In this document: positions 47,953-60,119 of the stretch, piece after piece
Layout: each line of letters opens with the position of its first letter
How positions within the stretch are numbered: position 1 is the stretch's first letter
From: Lutjanus erythropterus
Lineage: Eukaryota > Chordata > Actinopteri > Lutjaniformes > Lutjanidae
NCBI GenBank assembly: GCA_020091685.1
Contig: CM034607.1
Coordinates: forward strand, 13,444,884-13,508,883
Reading direction: 5' to 3'
Length of the DNA: 64,000 bases
Notes under the pieces: model-generated
Seen by the model: only the letters and a program-made list of their open reading frames with translations
Databases searched by the model: none
Told to the model about the DNA's origin: nothing
Program-made: the position numbers and the translations under genes

Positions 47953-48756
47953 CTTGAATTAATATTTTGTCATTGCTCTTAATATTGTTCTACAACTGTG
48001 GTTCCTTCGTCTCATAGAAATGCTGTGTGAATGTGTATTGTGATTTTCACCCCCGCATTATGTATTGCACAAACAGCTCCACTGTTTTCTTAGCAAACTG
48101 TTGAATGCTGCAACAGAATTCAAACAGAGGAAACCCCAGACAAACAACAGTAGAACAAACAAAACTCAAATACACACACAAATTTATGTATTGAACTATT
48201 ACAACAACAATACAGCCTGCTAACGTGAATTAAGCTTGTGTTAAACCCTGCTCGGTGCCTGTGTGGCAGCCATTGATTAAAGGCCCTTGTTAGCATGTAC
48301 GGCCCCTCATATGTTTCTGTTGTGTCATTGATAAGGGCTTTGTATTCACACCCGCTGAAGGGAGTCGGCTAATTAAAAACCAGTGACAGCCAGATTCAAG
48401 GAACAAAGGCATCGGTCCCACTGTCGCAGATTTGCATACGCATTAATTGTTGTTCCTCTTTTCATCTTGAAGTTTGTACAGTAAGGCTTACACACTCAAG
48501 GAGTGAATGGAAGTTTCTTCTGCAAGCTGGCGTGGCTTTCTTACAGAAGTAGAAATCTGCTTTAACTCTTTCTTGTATGCTCTAACTACACAGCAGGAAA
48601 TTTGAATATTACAGCTATATTATACCGTGTAAGTAATCTATTAGGCAGTAAAATATCACTTAACAGAGGATACTTCCTACATTTTGAGAGGCTCAAATGA
48701 TCAGTATAAGTAAGTATACACATTTTAAAGAATTAAGTTTAAGCACATAACTGAGA
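47953..48756. other. No gene; possible conserved non-coding block at 48220-48480
   Basis: The stretch at about 48220-48480 has no repeat similarity, no open frame, and ordered AT-rich words (TGATTAAAGGCCC, GGCTAATTAAAAACC, TTTGCATACGCATTAATTG). Inferred only from appearance. Confidence 0.3.
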
Positions 48757-49586
48757 TTACACAATGAAACTTTCATGCAACTTTAGTTGACTGAAACTTA
48801 GGTGAAACTTCAGTAAAAAGCAGTTGAGCTGCATGGTGTGAAGCCCTCTGCAACACATTTGAAACTTCTCTGAAACTCAGCCACAACTTTCTGAAACTAG
48901 TTTCACACAACAGCCAATCAACAATGATAACATCTGATACGATGAAGGATCATTCCAAGAAATTTTCTTGGATGCTTGGACGATTATCACCATGGACTCC
49001 ATGGGAATGTTTTGTTTGTATTACAGTTAGCAGGTGACCAGAGTTACAGCTAGATTAGTTGCAGCTATGGTTTAATTTCTGATGAGAGTTTTGATGAGAA
49101 TCATGCAACACAATCACATATCAAGCTAAAGTTTCATGCTAATGTTAGGAGGTGGCAACAAAGAGCTATTTATTCATTTATTTCATTTGAACAAAGGGCG
49201 AATGCTCTCACCGGAGGCTCATAGCATCAAGCTCCTTGAATAGAGTGTGAAATGATCCATTGGTCTCTTTTGAGAAGCCAGTAGGTTTTGTTTTTGAATA
49301 AGCCTTAACGCACCGATAGCTCTCTTTCTATTCTCCAGAACACCCAGTATGATACAAAGTAGCCAGCCAGTGTCCTTCCCGCTTGATACAATCTAGCAGC
49401 AAAACAATAAAACGATGAAAAAAGAGCAATGTAACCAACTGATTTTAGTGAAATGAACTACTGCATCCAGTTACATGAGCTTTGATTATTTTTTTGATTG
49501 TGTTGTGTAACTTTCAAGTTGCATTGAAATCATGTTTCATGCAATTTTCAACCTGTAACTAGCTGTGAGAGAGTTTCACTGTGTAA
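48757..49586. mobile_element. Non-autonomous element with TTACACARTGAAACT ends
   Basis: The left end TTACACAATGAAACT (48757-48771) and the right end AGTTTCACTGTGTAA (49572-49586) are inverted repeats matching at 14 of 15 positions across an 830-bp span. The left arm continues with alternating GAAACTT words (48764-48900). No transposase is encoded, and no second copy lies in the window. No convincing target duplication was seen. Confidence 0.55.
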
Positions 49587-50560
49587 AGCCAGTTTAAGTA
49601 TGCTGTGCACCGATAAATCCATGGCGCTGTCCGTGGTGCTGAAGTTTCTCCTCTCAGCCTTAATCTTGGATTTATATTATTCTCTAAACTATGTACTGTC
49701 AGTACTCAATTCTATACTATATTGTAGCCTATATACTACAAAGAGTCGTGTCACTTCCATGATCAAAGTGACAAGTAGCGACTTGTAGTCACGGAATAAC
49801 GAGAGGATCATAGAGACACGTTGCTGTCTGCAGTATTCCTATGATATTCCTATGATATCTAATCAGGGCTCACACATTCTAACTTTGCTCCATAGTGCCA
49901 GTATAGGGGTCAAACAAAATCCACACGTGTAACTTAAAAAGTATTCGAATCACTAGCTTTTACGACAGAGAATTTTGTAATAGGGACTAAGAATGAGAAT
50001 AGGTGAGGCGGGAGGAAAATATGGGCTTTGAAAACTAGATTTGGTGGAGCAATTTCTGAATTACTGATGTTAATCAACAACCTAATCAACCTTTACAGAT
50101 ATATTTAGGCCATTTTGTTCTATGGGGCACTAAAAACTTTACTTATTGCCTCTTTAATAGTCACTATTTAGGGAAATAAGACATAATGTTGCATAAAACA
50201 GTCATCTGGTTTCATCCTGACAGGCAGGTACCTCGCTGTAGAGACATATGCTTGCCAGTCTAATTAAACCATATGCAGTCGGGCATGAGTGTGTGCAGCA
50301 GAGCACCTCAGTGTGCAGCCGAGCGTTCACACAGAGGGGACTTCGGCAGGTTACAAAGGTGAAAGAGCCATTTTCCTTCCTCCCATCTCCTCCTGCGCCC
50401 TCTGCCAAACAGGGAGGCCACTTATTAGAAGATCCTGAGCTGTCAGCAGAAACACACACTGTGGGCACACATTCTCTTGCAGCAGTCAAACACACTTTTT
50501 CCATCCATACACCTCTGTGTGTGTGACAATCCTGGACGAACCCCAAGTTCATCATGGCCT
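49587..50560. other. No gene recognised
   Basis: A short direct repeat, TATTCCTATGATATTCCTAT, occurs at about 49832-49851. The region 50202-50585 is open on both strands (127 codons minus, 92 codons plus) with no recognisable domain. Confidence 0.35.
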
Positions 50561-51437
50561 GGCTCTGAAGCCATGACAAAAACAAGGGAGAGATAGACTG
50601 AAGGCAAATAACAATGGATTTATTTAAACAAGGTAACTAATAATGAAGTAAGTAAAGGTCAGTAAAGGTGTGTATGCATCAGTGTAAAATGTACTGTGCT
50701 GCAGGAGAAACCAGGCCGTCAGAGCAGAACATAGTTCACCAGATTCAAACAGTTGCAAATGTACAGTGCACTCTTAGAAGGTAAAGATACAAAGTCAGAC
50801 GGTGCTATTGAGAATCTTTTTTATATTTCAAGGGTGTCATCAAGATTACTCTGAGGCGGTTCTACAGAGAACCTTTTTATATCCAAATGGTTTTACCTAA
50901 GGGGCTCCTACAGAAAACCCTTATCTTACGGTACAAAAAACCCTGTGACAAACTCTTTCTTCCAAAAAGGGTTCTATGGATGAAACTGGTTCTTAGCAGA
51001 ACCCTTCACCTTGCAAACCAATCTTCTACGCAAAAAAGGATTCTTCAGAGGCAAATGGCTCTGAGTAGAACCTCAGTCCTTCAGGAAGAACAATTTTGGA
51101 AGCTTTATTTCTGAAAGTGTAGACTACAGGTTTTGGGAATAAGCCAGTTGTTCTGGGGTTAAAGGTCAATTCCTCTGAGTAAGCAGTAAATGTAAATTTT
51201 GATTGTGGTTTCTTACATGTAGTTAATAGCAGGGGTTCCTGTCAGGACCCCGTTTAATGTGGAGAGAGATGTGACAGCTTGATTATTTATTTTATGTTTC
51301 TTTCCTAATGACTCATTTTTATTAGAAGAACCCAGACCTTGTGCTATTTGACAATAAAAATCCTGCCTCGCCCTAATATTTGTCATGGCTTCATCTGGGA
51401 CCCTCACACCCACACACATGGCTTCAGAGCCATGACA
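50561..51437. repeat. Block bounded by matching short palindromes, with a GGTTCT element inside
   Basis: TGGCTCTGAAGCCATGACA (50560-50578) and TGGCTTCAGAGCCATGACA (51419-51437) are near-identical palindromic words about 860 bases apart. A further TGTCATGGCTTCA lies at 51381-51393. The sequence next to each resembles a common fish repeat from memory. A short GGTTCT copy (50767-51121) lies between them, so it may have jumped into an older element. Confidence 0.4.
50767..51121 (-). mobile_element. GGTTCT-family element, copy 6 (internally deleted)
   Basis: The left end TGCACTCTTAGAAGGTAAAG and the right end AAGCTTTATTTCTGAAAGTG followed by TA are family termini in reverse orientation. The element is only 355 bases because most tandem units and the central part are missing. 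The remaining interior has GGTTCTACAGAGAACC, GGGTTCTATGGATGAAACTG and GGCTCTGAGTAGAACCTCAG. Confidence 0.82.
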
Positions 51438-52554
51438 GTGTGTAACTAAGTCTAGGAACACAGTTCTGTCACCCCGCCTCTCTATTTATCTTACAATCTT
51501 TGAACCTCTAAGTGTTCTCCTCCACAACTTGAACTACTCAGATGTAATTAGCAGCAGGTAGCACAGAAGATTACGTCAAGCAGTGACACATGTTGCTCAG
51601 CAAAGAGGAAGGGAGTCCCACAGTTGTACTGGGGTACCGTGGTCTTTTTTTAATTTTTCATCACAAAACTGCAGTGGAGTGCAACACGCTGAGCAGAAGA
51701 ACGCACTCCAGTCATCTCAGTCACCTCATGCAAGACAGCAGCAATGAGAGAAATGGAACCCCCCGCTGAAAGGAGCGGGTACAGAAATCCCTTTTAAGAT
51801 ACCAGATGAATCACACAAATGGCTGCTTATACTGTATATAGCACAATCTGAGGACGGCCATTTGGTTGGGAGCTTCATTCAATAATGCCACAGATCCGTC
51901 TCAGAGGAAAAAATAACACTTGTGCAAACGGCCAGCTTTCCAGTCACAGGTCTATTTCAGTTGGAATTTAAAATGCATTTTAAAAATTAAAACCACAATG
52001 CTTCTTTTGCCAGACCCGCTGGAACAGAGGAGGTGATGCACGCAGTTGCCATGCCTCAGTAAACAGGCTTTGTTTGATGAGGAGATTGGGAAGGGCTGAT
52101 GGGAATGGGTGGGTGGTATAAAACTGTATTATTCATGTTCATTTAAATGTGTGCTAATTCAAGAAGAAACTCATTGAGAAAAAAACTATTATTTGAAAAA
52201 AGGTATCAAAAATAATTAATATTGAAGAAAGTGGATAAGGAGCAAAATATGTGACTGGAGCATCTATAATGCCATCACGTCGACATCCACCTCAGAGGTC
52301 TATTGTAATATATTATGCGTAGAAAAGCCTCCTATCCCATATTGACCCCTGCTGTTCAAAGACAGTTCTGCTGATATGCTGACCACTGCACACATGGAGG
52401 GTGAAAAATCTAACCTTTAAAAACAATTGCAAACTATGTAGACAACTAAAATTGACTCTTCCTAAGTCCCGCCCCTTTAGCTCTTGCTCCAATAACAACC
52501 AAGCAAGCTTCAACTTTCTCTGTTTCTTGTGAAAGTAACATAGGCCACATCTTA

Positions 52555-52735
52555 ACTTAGTTAATGTTAGAAAAATGCTAGCTAACTAGCTAGCTAATGT
52601 TAGCCAAATGCTAGGTAGATAGCTAACTAACGTTAGCAAAATACTACCAAACTAGTGAGCTAATAACTGACGTAGATTAGCTAGCTAGCTAGTAAGCTTG
52701 CATTTTGCTGACATTAGCTAACTTGATGTGAATAT
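52555..52735. repeat. GCTAGCTAA/GTTAGC-rich low-complexity patch
   Basis: Repeated permutations of GCTAGCTAACTAGCTAG, AATGTTAGC and AACGTTAGC over about 180 bases. Many of these words are self-complementary, so the patch can fold on itself in several registers. This kind of patch is frequent in fish DNA. Confidence 0.75.
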
Positions 52736-53116
52736 GTATGTCGTATTTACAGGTCCCCGACATCTTTAAACCATCAACAAAATTTGTTTTTCTTTTTAAC
52801 GTAGATGAGCCGAACACATAGCGTATCTAAAAACAGGAAACAAGAAAAACTGACCACAGTGGCAAACTCACTTAACTGTCACTGGAACACAGAGTTATTG
52901 GTGGTGTGCAAAGGACATAGATGTTAAAAGGATATACATGAATGAATAGGTATAGTACATGTACCTATCTATATACAGGGGTCTTCTCCTCCACTAGGGG
53001 TCACCAAAGCTTTACGGAAGGTCACAAGGTTTAATGGGTGTAAGAAAACTTTAAAAGAAAAAAGAAATACAGCAGGCCTATAGCACTTCATTCATTCATG
53101 TGAAGAAAATTAAATT

Positions 53117-53158
53117 GTTATTATTATTACTTAGATTATTATTTAGATTATTATTTGG
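53117..53158. repeat. (TTATTA)/TTAGATTATTAT short tandem repeat
   Basis: TTATTATTATTACTTAG is followed by two copies of ATTATTATTTAGATT-like units. Confidence 0.7.
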
Positions 53159-54828
53159 ACTATAAACTTGAAAATAAATCTCAAATGATAAGGGCATGGT
53201 GAGGATATGAACTCAAGAGCCTTCACTCTCTGCTAAACATCTTCGTCCTGCATTAGGAAAACACTGAATTTGCCAAAATAGAAGCATATTAACTATGCAT
53301 GGTTGAAGATGTGAAGATGTGTAAGAAATTCCTAAAAATATCAAGAAAACTCTTCTCTTGCGGAATATTCATAGGAATCTGCACAATATTCATCCAAATT
53401 TCTCATTTTACACAATCTTCCTGCAGTTAATGTGTTCGCTAATTGGGTTAATTGTACAGTATTGTATTGTTATGCAGTGAATATAATATGAAATGTCCAT
53501 AAAATATGCCACTTAGTCAGGGATTGTCAGAAAAAAGATTAGGACTGACTGCACTAAGTGTATGTTTTAGTGTTAGGAATGATTTGCAGGTAGTGAAAAA
53601 CTACCTACAAACCAGAAATTGCCTAAAGCCACATTAAGGGATAATATCACTACATTTACCTTTTCCTTTCTATTGTTCCCACTTGTTTCTGCACAGATTT
53701 ATCCTCCTCCTCCCAAGTGATGCTATTTGCTATCATTCATTCATGTAGAAAAACACTGACTTGACTGGATAATCCATCACAGTAAACACAAAGACCCAAT
53801 TTATTTTTGCCAAGGTTTCTGTCCGTTTTATCATTATTCTGTTGTGCCTCTGTTGAGTATATTCATATCACCGGGTACAGTACATTGTTCTTTCTTCCCG
53901 TCAATCACCTGACACCTACAGCCTCCTCAGAGAACAACTACATTATCAGTGCAGAAACTTTGTCACGCCCATGTATTTGTACTTAATGACTTCATTTGCA
54001 AAGACAGCAGTACATCTGAAGCCTGTTTTGACACAATAAAAATGCATTTTCCAGATGACAAAAAATGGATACTGTTATATTACTTGTGGCAAAATCTAAA
54101 GTAATTTTAAAGCCAACCAGAAGAGTTGATTGTAGTGTCTCATTCCCAGGTCAAATACCAATGTTTTGCACTGGTAGAACGTCCCAAGCACAATAAAATA
54201 ATGAGAAATACAGGCAGAGGGCGGGGTATTATGCCTTTAGGTTAAAAAAGGTACCAAGTAATCTCATCCTCTTTGTGGATGGTTATTGCCGAGTTTGAGG
54301 CCTCACCATGTCCTTCTTTTCTTTAATGCTTCTATGATGCTTTGACAGCACTGAGTTATGAGCCAAACATCCTGTGAGCTCCCCACAGTCAGGGCTGCTT
54401 AATCATGCACTCAGTGGGAATTGCCCAGCACCGGGGCTGATTTAGTAGCCCATAGCTTTGGGTGCTAGAGTTCAGCGTCACATCATTACTTTTTTACACC
54501 TTACATTGATTTGTTTAGTGGGGTAACAGGCCTTGTTGTGGTCCACAAGGGAATAAAATAAACACTGGGAGAGAGTGCAGTCAATTGCACTTCCCATGGA
54601 CACTACACAAAAGAACAGAAATAACCACCAGACCTACTGTCACAGAGACATACGTTCTCAGATATTCCCTTTCCCACATGTGCAATACCTTAACCTGTAA
54701 GGTTTCTGGTAGCTTTCTATGGGAGCTGATTTTGATTGATTATGATTCCTAAATAATATATATGACTATCCAACATCCCATAGCCTCTGCACAGTAGAAA
54801 AATTAGTGTTGTAAGCTGACTGAAAAGA

Positions 54829-55198
54829 AAAGTTTAAGTAATTACTACGGATTTAAAACAAATAAAATTTTCAAGTAAAAAAAAATCTTAAAATAAGTTT
54901 TCATCATCTATGTTTTCTTCAGACAATAAAAAAGAAGGATCCCAGGAGAGTTTAAACGGTGAAACAATGCCGATCGTTTTTCTTTAGATACTTAACTTAA
55001 TGAGTTGATTAAAAACTGCAGTACATTCAACTCATCATTTCACATCAGTTAGAAGAACTCATGCATATATGTTCTGCACTGTTATAAAAGTAAATACTTG
55101 AGTTCAAAAAAATTAAATAAATAAAACTTGTATATTTATGTTAAGTTGATGTGAGAAAATTAGTTGATTCCACTAAATTCTTTTTTTTTTTATTGTGT
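54829..55198. mobile_element. TACACTGTAAAA-ended element, copy C (left end lost)
   Basis: Words AGGAGAGTTTAAACGG, ACTTAACTTAATGAGTTGAT, CATTCAACTCATCATTTCAC, GAAGAACTCATGCATA and GTATATTTATGTTAAG follow the order of copy B. The right end TTTTTTTTATTGTGTGG is a decayed terminus. It is shorter than copy B because of an internal deletion in the left half. Non-coding. Confidence 0.65.
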
Positions 55199-55223
55199 GG
55201 ACAGCTGTGCATTCAAGTTATGT

Positions 55224-55692
55224 TAAAGGGCTGGTCAACATTTTTGGAAAGATGAGAAGATTAATACCACAAGCATGTATGTATGTTAAATTAACATGTT
55301 AAACAAACTTAACCTACCATCACCTCTAAAGCTTACTAAATAACAGGCTTATCTTGATTGTTTAATCTGTACAAAAACCAGGGTGTAAAAACAACAAAGC
55401 ACTTTTTTTTAACAGAGAGTTGTGCCCCAAACTATTTATTGGCTGGGACCAGTTGGCAGACAACAAGCAGGGATTCCATGAAGTTACTAAAATTAGTGAG
55501 CTACCAGGTGGATTTTGTTTAGACAGAGATAGGTGAGCTGTTTCCCAGTTTTCAGTCTTTGTGCTAAGCTAAGCTAACAGCCTTCACGTTCCAGATTCAA
55601 ATTTAACATACAGACATGCTTGCGGTAGCAATATTCTCATTTAACTCTAAGGGAAAAGTGTATTTTCAAAAATAAGAAACTGCTACTTTAAA
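55224..55692. repeat. Interspersed repeat with loosely inverted ends
   Basis: TTAAAGGGCTGGTCAACATT at the left and TAAGAAACTGCTACTTTAAAG at the right are loosely inverted. The interior has ACCATCACCTCTAAAGCTTA, AATCTGTACAAAAACCAGGG and TGCTAAGCTAAGCTAACAGC, a word order I know from widespread fish repeats. Non-coding. Confidence 0.5.
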
Positions 55693-56157
55693 GAAGATCC
55701 AACCTGGAAGACAGTAAATAAGCCAAAGTGGATGTTGTGAAGAAAATAAACCACATTTTCAACAAGAAGTCCATGAAAATTAGTCTTGCTTACATCTGGA
55801 GACAAAACTTATTTCTCAGATCTATGCAGCAGCATGTGAATGTAACATCAATCTGGGCTGTGACTGCATTACTAAGCAACAGCAGTGTATAAAACCCAGC
55901 TTTACAGATGCCAAGTCCCACGCAAGCGTTGACTAATCTACCTGGAACAGTCGTGTCACATGGGAATAGACTCCACATAGAATACTTATGAGATCCATCT
56001 GCGAATGATGAAAACCACTACATGAGCCAAGCATGTGAAAGCCTGGGAATATTCCTTGTTCCATGTGTGAAGGAAGATAAAGAAAAAAATACGGCAAATG
56101 ACAGATGCATCAATGACACAGACTACTGACACCGAACATGCTGAATTCTCAAATCAT
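55693..56157. other. No gene recognised
   Basis: AT-rich sequence with one 62-codon minus frame and no recognisable features. Confidence 0.4.
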
Positions 56158-56530
56158 AGGGCTCTATTTTCATGGTGGTGCAACAACAAATACAATCAGA
56201 GCTCTGACTGTTTGCTGTTTTCCTGACCTTGAAATTCGCTTAGCCCGTCTGTGTGGTATTTTGGTGCCCAGCACCGAGCACACAGTGCTCAGGTGGCAAG
56301 AAAGACACAAACAGGTGGGAGGTTTATTCAAAGCGGGCGGCTCAGAGCGTATTGGTGACGGAAACTGGGCCTTAGACTTAGAGCCAAGAACCACATATGT
56401 TTCTGGCATGTCAATCTGCTGCCAGTCTGATGAGTCTGTCAACAAGAGCACAAAAAGGTACTTGGAACAAATGCACAGCAAGAATGCCATTAATGCTATA
56501 ATTCTTATAATGTATATAAACTAATTTAAT
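56158..56530. repeat. Probable element fragment with a 128-codon open frame
   Basis: GGGCTCTATTTTCATGG begins a segment that is open on the plus strand for 128 codons (56138-56524) and on the minus strand for 106 codons. The words GTGCCCAGCACCGAGC and GGTGGGAGGTTTATTC resemble a fish repeat that begins with GGGCTCTATTTT. The frame has no transposase or other domain that I can recognise. A matching AAATAGAGCCC at about 57097-57107 may or may not be its other end. Confidence 0.35.
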
Positions 56531-56630
56531 TAAACCGTCCCCGGCCAGTAGATGCTTTGAAATCAGCATGAAAAAATAATGTTCAATCTGGTTAAAGCAG
56601 GAGCGCTGACAAAGCAGTCTGCATTTATCA

Positions 56631-57250
56631 GTACCAATTTACAATAAGAATGCCCTTATAAATGATTTATAAATGGTTTAAAATTAGGTTGCAAACACTT
56701 TAAAATCATTAATAAGCTGTTAGAAACCATTAGATAAAAAGGGCAACAGTGATCTGTTTCTTGCCAAATAGTGAGCCACATTTATCCGTACTGTTAAGCC
56801 TCAGATCTATTTGCTTCCTTACTTCCTTTGCTTACTTTGTCTTCTCCCTCTGCAGCAATTATACCTGTCAGCTTCAGCAGGTACCTGTTAATAAGTTACA
56901 CAGACCATTTCCATGGACACAGTTCTGATTATAGACTCTGGGGGAGCAAAAATAATCATTGTTAAATCACTAAAATCATTTTAAAATTAATATTTTGTGC
57001 TTCATCATCCTGTCAGGCTTTATTTCACAATAATTGTAAGCTCACTGCTGACTTGTTTGCAAGTTTATTTAATAGGAAGTAGTGACTAGATCTGTCTAAA
57101 TAGAGCCCCCACTGATGTATGAAAATTGTTTTATAACATATTATAAATGTTTATTACTTAGTTATAATGTATTTTCAACCCAATTAATAACCTAATTATA
57201 AAACATTTAAAAAAACATCAACAATTATTGCCTTATTGTAAAGTGGCACC
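56631..57250. mobile_element. Miniature element with GGTGCCACTTTACAATAAG ends
   Basis: The left end GTACCAATTTACAATAAG and the right end CTTATTGTAAAGTGGCACC are inverted repeats of about 18 bp with two to three differences. Both arms continue into TTATAAATG and TAATAA-rich sequence. The span is 620 bp and non-coding. I know elements with this terminus to be common in fish. Confidence 0.8.
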
Positions 57251-57882
57251 TATTTAATCTATGAATTAATATGAGTGATGCTTACAGTATCTGTTGTCCA
57301 CAGCTGATTTAAACTGAATGAAAAGCTTCTCCTGCAGTTCATTAAATCCCTGCAGCATCTGAAGGCAGCAGGACACATATGTTGATAAATCTGCAGCCTC
57401 CGATTTGAGAAGTGCCACATCAGAATGCAGTGCCGTTGCACATATCTATCCAATCATTACAGCAGTTCACGTTTTATTCTTAAAAATATGTTGCTGTGTC
57501 ACATTTTAAGATAATGTGACATCAGTTGTTTCTATCTAGTTAACTGTGAAAAAAATCAAATAAAATAAAACACCATCTGCCTTTGGCTGCAGATTTATGG
57601 TGCTGTGTGTTAATGTAGTGCCGCTCTGCAACATCCAGAAAACTACAAGATTTCCTGAAGAAGTGTCTCTTAATTTGTTGAGTTGTTGTCGTGCGTCACT
57701 GTGATTGGCACAGCTGTTTCAGAGCAAAGCAAGCAGTGATGTGACTGACTGTGAGTGTGTCTGTTAATTGTCGTCCTCTGATCTGTATTAAACTTCATCC
57801 AGTCCTTTTTGCACTTTGTGCTGCTTCTCATATATGAACAAAAAGTTGCAGGTGTGCTTGGATATGCCCACAGAGAGACACT
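57251..57882. other. No gene recognised
   Basis: Mixed sequence with a 64-codon minus frame only. No repeat ends were seen. Confidence 0.4.
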
Positions 57883-58818
57883 ATACTCCTAGAAATAAAG
57901 ATGCTAACTGGAATCATAAAAGGTTCTTCGGCTTTCCTAAGGTTCCACTTAGAACCCTTGTAGAGAGTTGTATCTAGAACCCAACATAAATGACTATACC
58001 TAGAACCATCTGTGAAAGGTTTCACTCAGAACCCCCGAACAGAGGGTCTTCCACCATTCCACCCTTGAAAAACTTTTTTTTGGATGAAAACGGTTCTTAA
58101 TAAAACCCTTAGTCTTGCAAAGAACTCCTGAATTTTCTTCAAAAAAGGTTCTTCAGATGCAAATGGTTCTCGATAGAACCTCAGCCCTCACAAAGAACCC
58201 TTTTGGAACTCTTATTTCTCTGAACTTTGGTGCTATCTAATGAACCAGCCCATGTTTCCACCAGTTTGAGTAGAACGTTTGTCATCAAGGATGCACAATA
58301 ACTTGTAAAGTACGACACGTCCAGTTTGGTTCCCAGGGCAAATCTGCTGTTTTGTGGTTCCAGCTAGGAACCGATTTCTACAGTTAAGAACCAAATTGTT
58401 TTTGGTGGAAATGCTCAGACTGGTTCAAAATTAGGTGCGTAAACCAGAACAGGGTCAGTTCCATGTTGGTGGAAAAGGTCCATCTCAGGGTGCTTTCAAG
58501 AACCTTTCTACACTCTAAGGTTGCTAACAAGAACCCACCCAGAGGGTTCTACCACAATCCTTTGAATATTCCAAGGGTTTTATCTAGAACCCACCCATGG
58601 TCCCTTTTGTATTGGTACAAAAAACACTTGACCAACCCATGAAGAAAGAGTGCCTCAAGGATTTCACTGATTCTTGAGGAAATATTTCTTAATGGAACCC
58701 TTAGTCTTACAAAGAATGCTTGATGAACCCTTTCCACAAAAAAAAGTTCTTCAGTAGGAAACAGTTGTGGGCAGAACTGAAGAAGAACCCTTCTGAAACC
58801 CTTGTTTCCAAGAGTGTA
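57883..58818 (-). mobile_element. GGTTCT-family element, copy 7 (both ends present)
   Basis: The left end TATACTCCTAGAAATAAAG and the right end CTTGTTTCCAAGAGTGTA are family termini in reverse orientation. Near the left lies GGTTCTTCGGCTTTCC and near the right GGTTCTCGATAGAACC-type units. The central part keeps AAATTGTTTTTGGTGGAAAT and GGTTCCAGCTAGGAACC. It has no insertion in the middle, so it shows what copy 4 lacks or gained. Non-coding. Confidence 0.88.
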
Positions 58819-60119
58819 CTTTGCTCTTGTGCGTTTAAAATAGGGCCCTTAGTGTTTATGTCACGTCCACTTCCGATTCCTCCTGCCTGCAAGCAGATGA
58901 AAGGTGTGTCCAATCAGCTCGTGGCATAATCATTCCAGAGCGCCATGAAAAATGGATTGTAGTTTTACGGATGGGAGAGTGTGGGAATGGTGAAGGTGTG
59001 TGGTGGCAGATGATGATGATGATGATGATGATGGTGTGCGTGTGTGTGTATGTGTGTGTGAAAGGAATAAGCAGTACAGCGTGCAGGTTTGGTTCCCTGG
59101 ACAACTGCAATCAATAAAGCATTAAAACGATCACGGGAAGGGGAACAAGATGTCGCAGCCATCTGGAACTGGTTATGGTATTAATCCATTTGGGAAGGCC
59201 TGCTCCCCACATACATCAACTACAAACACAACAGATTCAATAGAACAACATGAGAGTCTCGAACCCCCACTGCAGAGAAAATGGAACAAATGATGTTGTT
59301 GTTGTAGTATTCCTTTAGAGAGCTGTCAGCTGACATTTTTGCCAGCAGAGGATGAACACACCACGACTTTCATTCTTCTGAACACATTTGTAAGCTTGCA
59401 AATGCGTGTTGACTGTATTTTTGTCTGATCATGCCACCTGGAGCGTCTCTCTTGTGTGTTCAAGGTGCTTCCAAGATACAGAGATGTTAAGATCAATAAC
59501 CACTTCATGAATGCTCATTCTGTGTTAAATACAGGACCAAAGGCTACAATACCCCCTACAGGGTTTCACACCATGCAAACATATGACAGATGAACATGTC
59601 TGACCAAGAATATTGATGTGCAGTGACAACAGTGTGCATGTGCTACGAGTCAGATAATGGGAATATTTGATTTCTACATGAACTGTAGAAAAGGTCTATT
59701 CTTGCGCATGTTATTGGTTTAAAGGGGGTAATTGTTTCAACGGTGCACACAGGATGAAAGCCTGCGTGTGCTGACATTTTTGCACTTTAAAGCTTTAAAG
59801 AATGAATCAATATTTTCATAGTGACAACGGGTCAAGTGACGAGGTGTTACAGTATATGAAATACAAAATCCAGTGGAAAAATCTGACAGGCTTTGTGTGA
59901 AGGGAACCAGAGTAATGCTGGGGTCCAGGTTGGCCGACAAAAATACGTCCTACTCTGTCAGCAACTAGCTGGCAGAAATAGCAGAGAATTCAGCAGTGTG
60001 GAGGTTGATATTTTAATACTGGACTTAATGGGAGAGGTCACTCTGACTAGGCGACACTCGACTTGTGGTGAAAATTCAAAACCAGTGTCTTTGCACAAAT
60101 CATGACCTGGTTACTCAAA
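58819..60119. other. No gene recognised
   Basis: Contains the ATG/GT microsatellite at 59009-59060. Frames of 60-84 codons crossing it are repeat-derived. No other feature was recognised. Confidence 0.4.
59009..59060. repeat. Compound (GAT)n-(GT)n microsatellite
   Basis: A (GAT)n run of about 25 bases is followed directly by an interrupted (GT)n run of about 27 bases. The minus strand reads as poly-His or poly-Ile, which explains the open frames there. Confidence 0.95.

Larger units (their letters stand above)
51438..54828. other. No gene recognised
   Basis: Holds the GCTA-rich patch at 52555-52735 and the TTATTA-rich patch at 53117-53158. No frame longer than about 66 codons was noted. Several short segments look balanced in composition, but no family was recognised. 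Confidence 0.45.

Noticed and set aside
57097..57107. AAATAGAGCCC as the partner end of GGGCTCTATTTTC at 56158
   Set aside because: It lies inside the well-bounded 56631-57250 element, whose left end falls between the two words. The two cannot both be simple nested insertions, so the match is probably coincidental.
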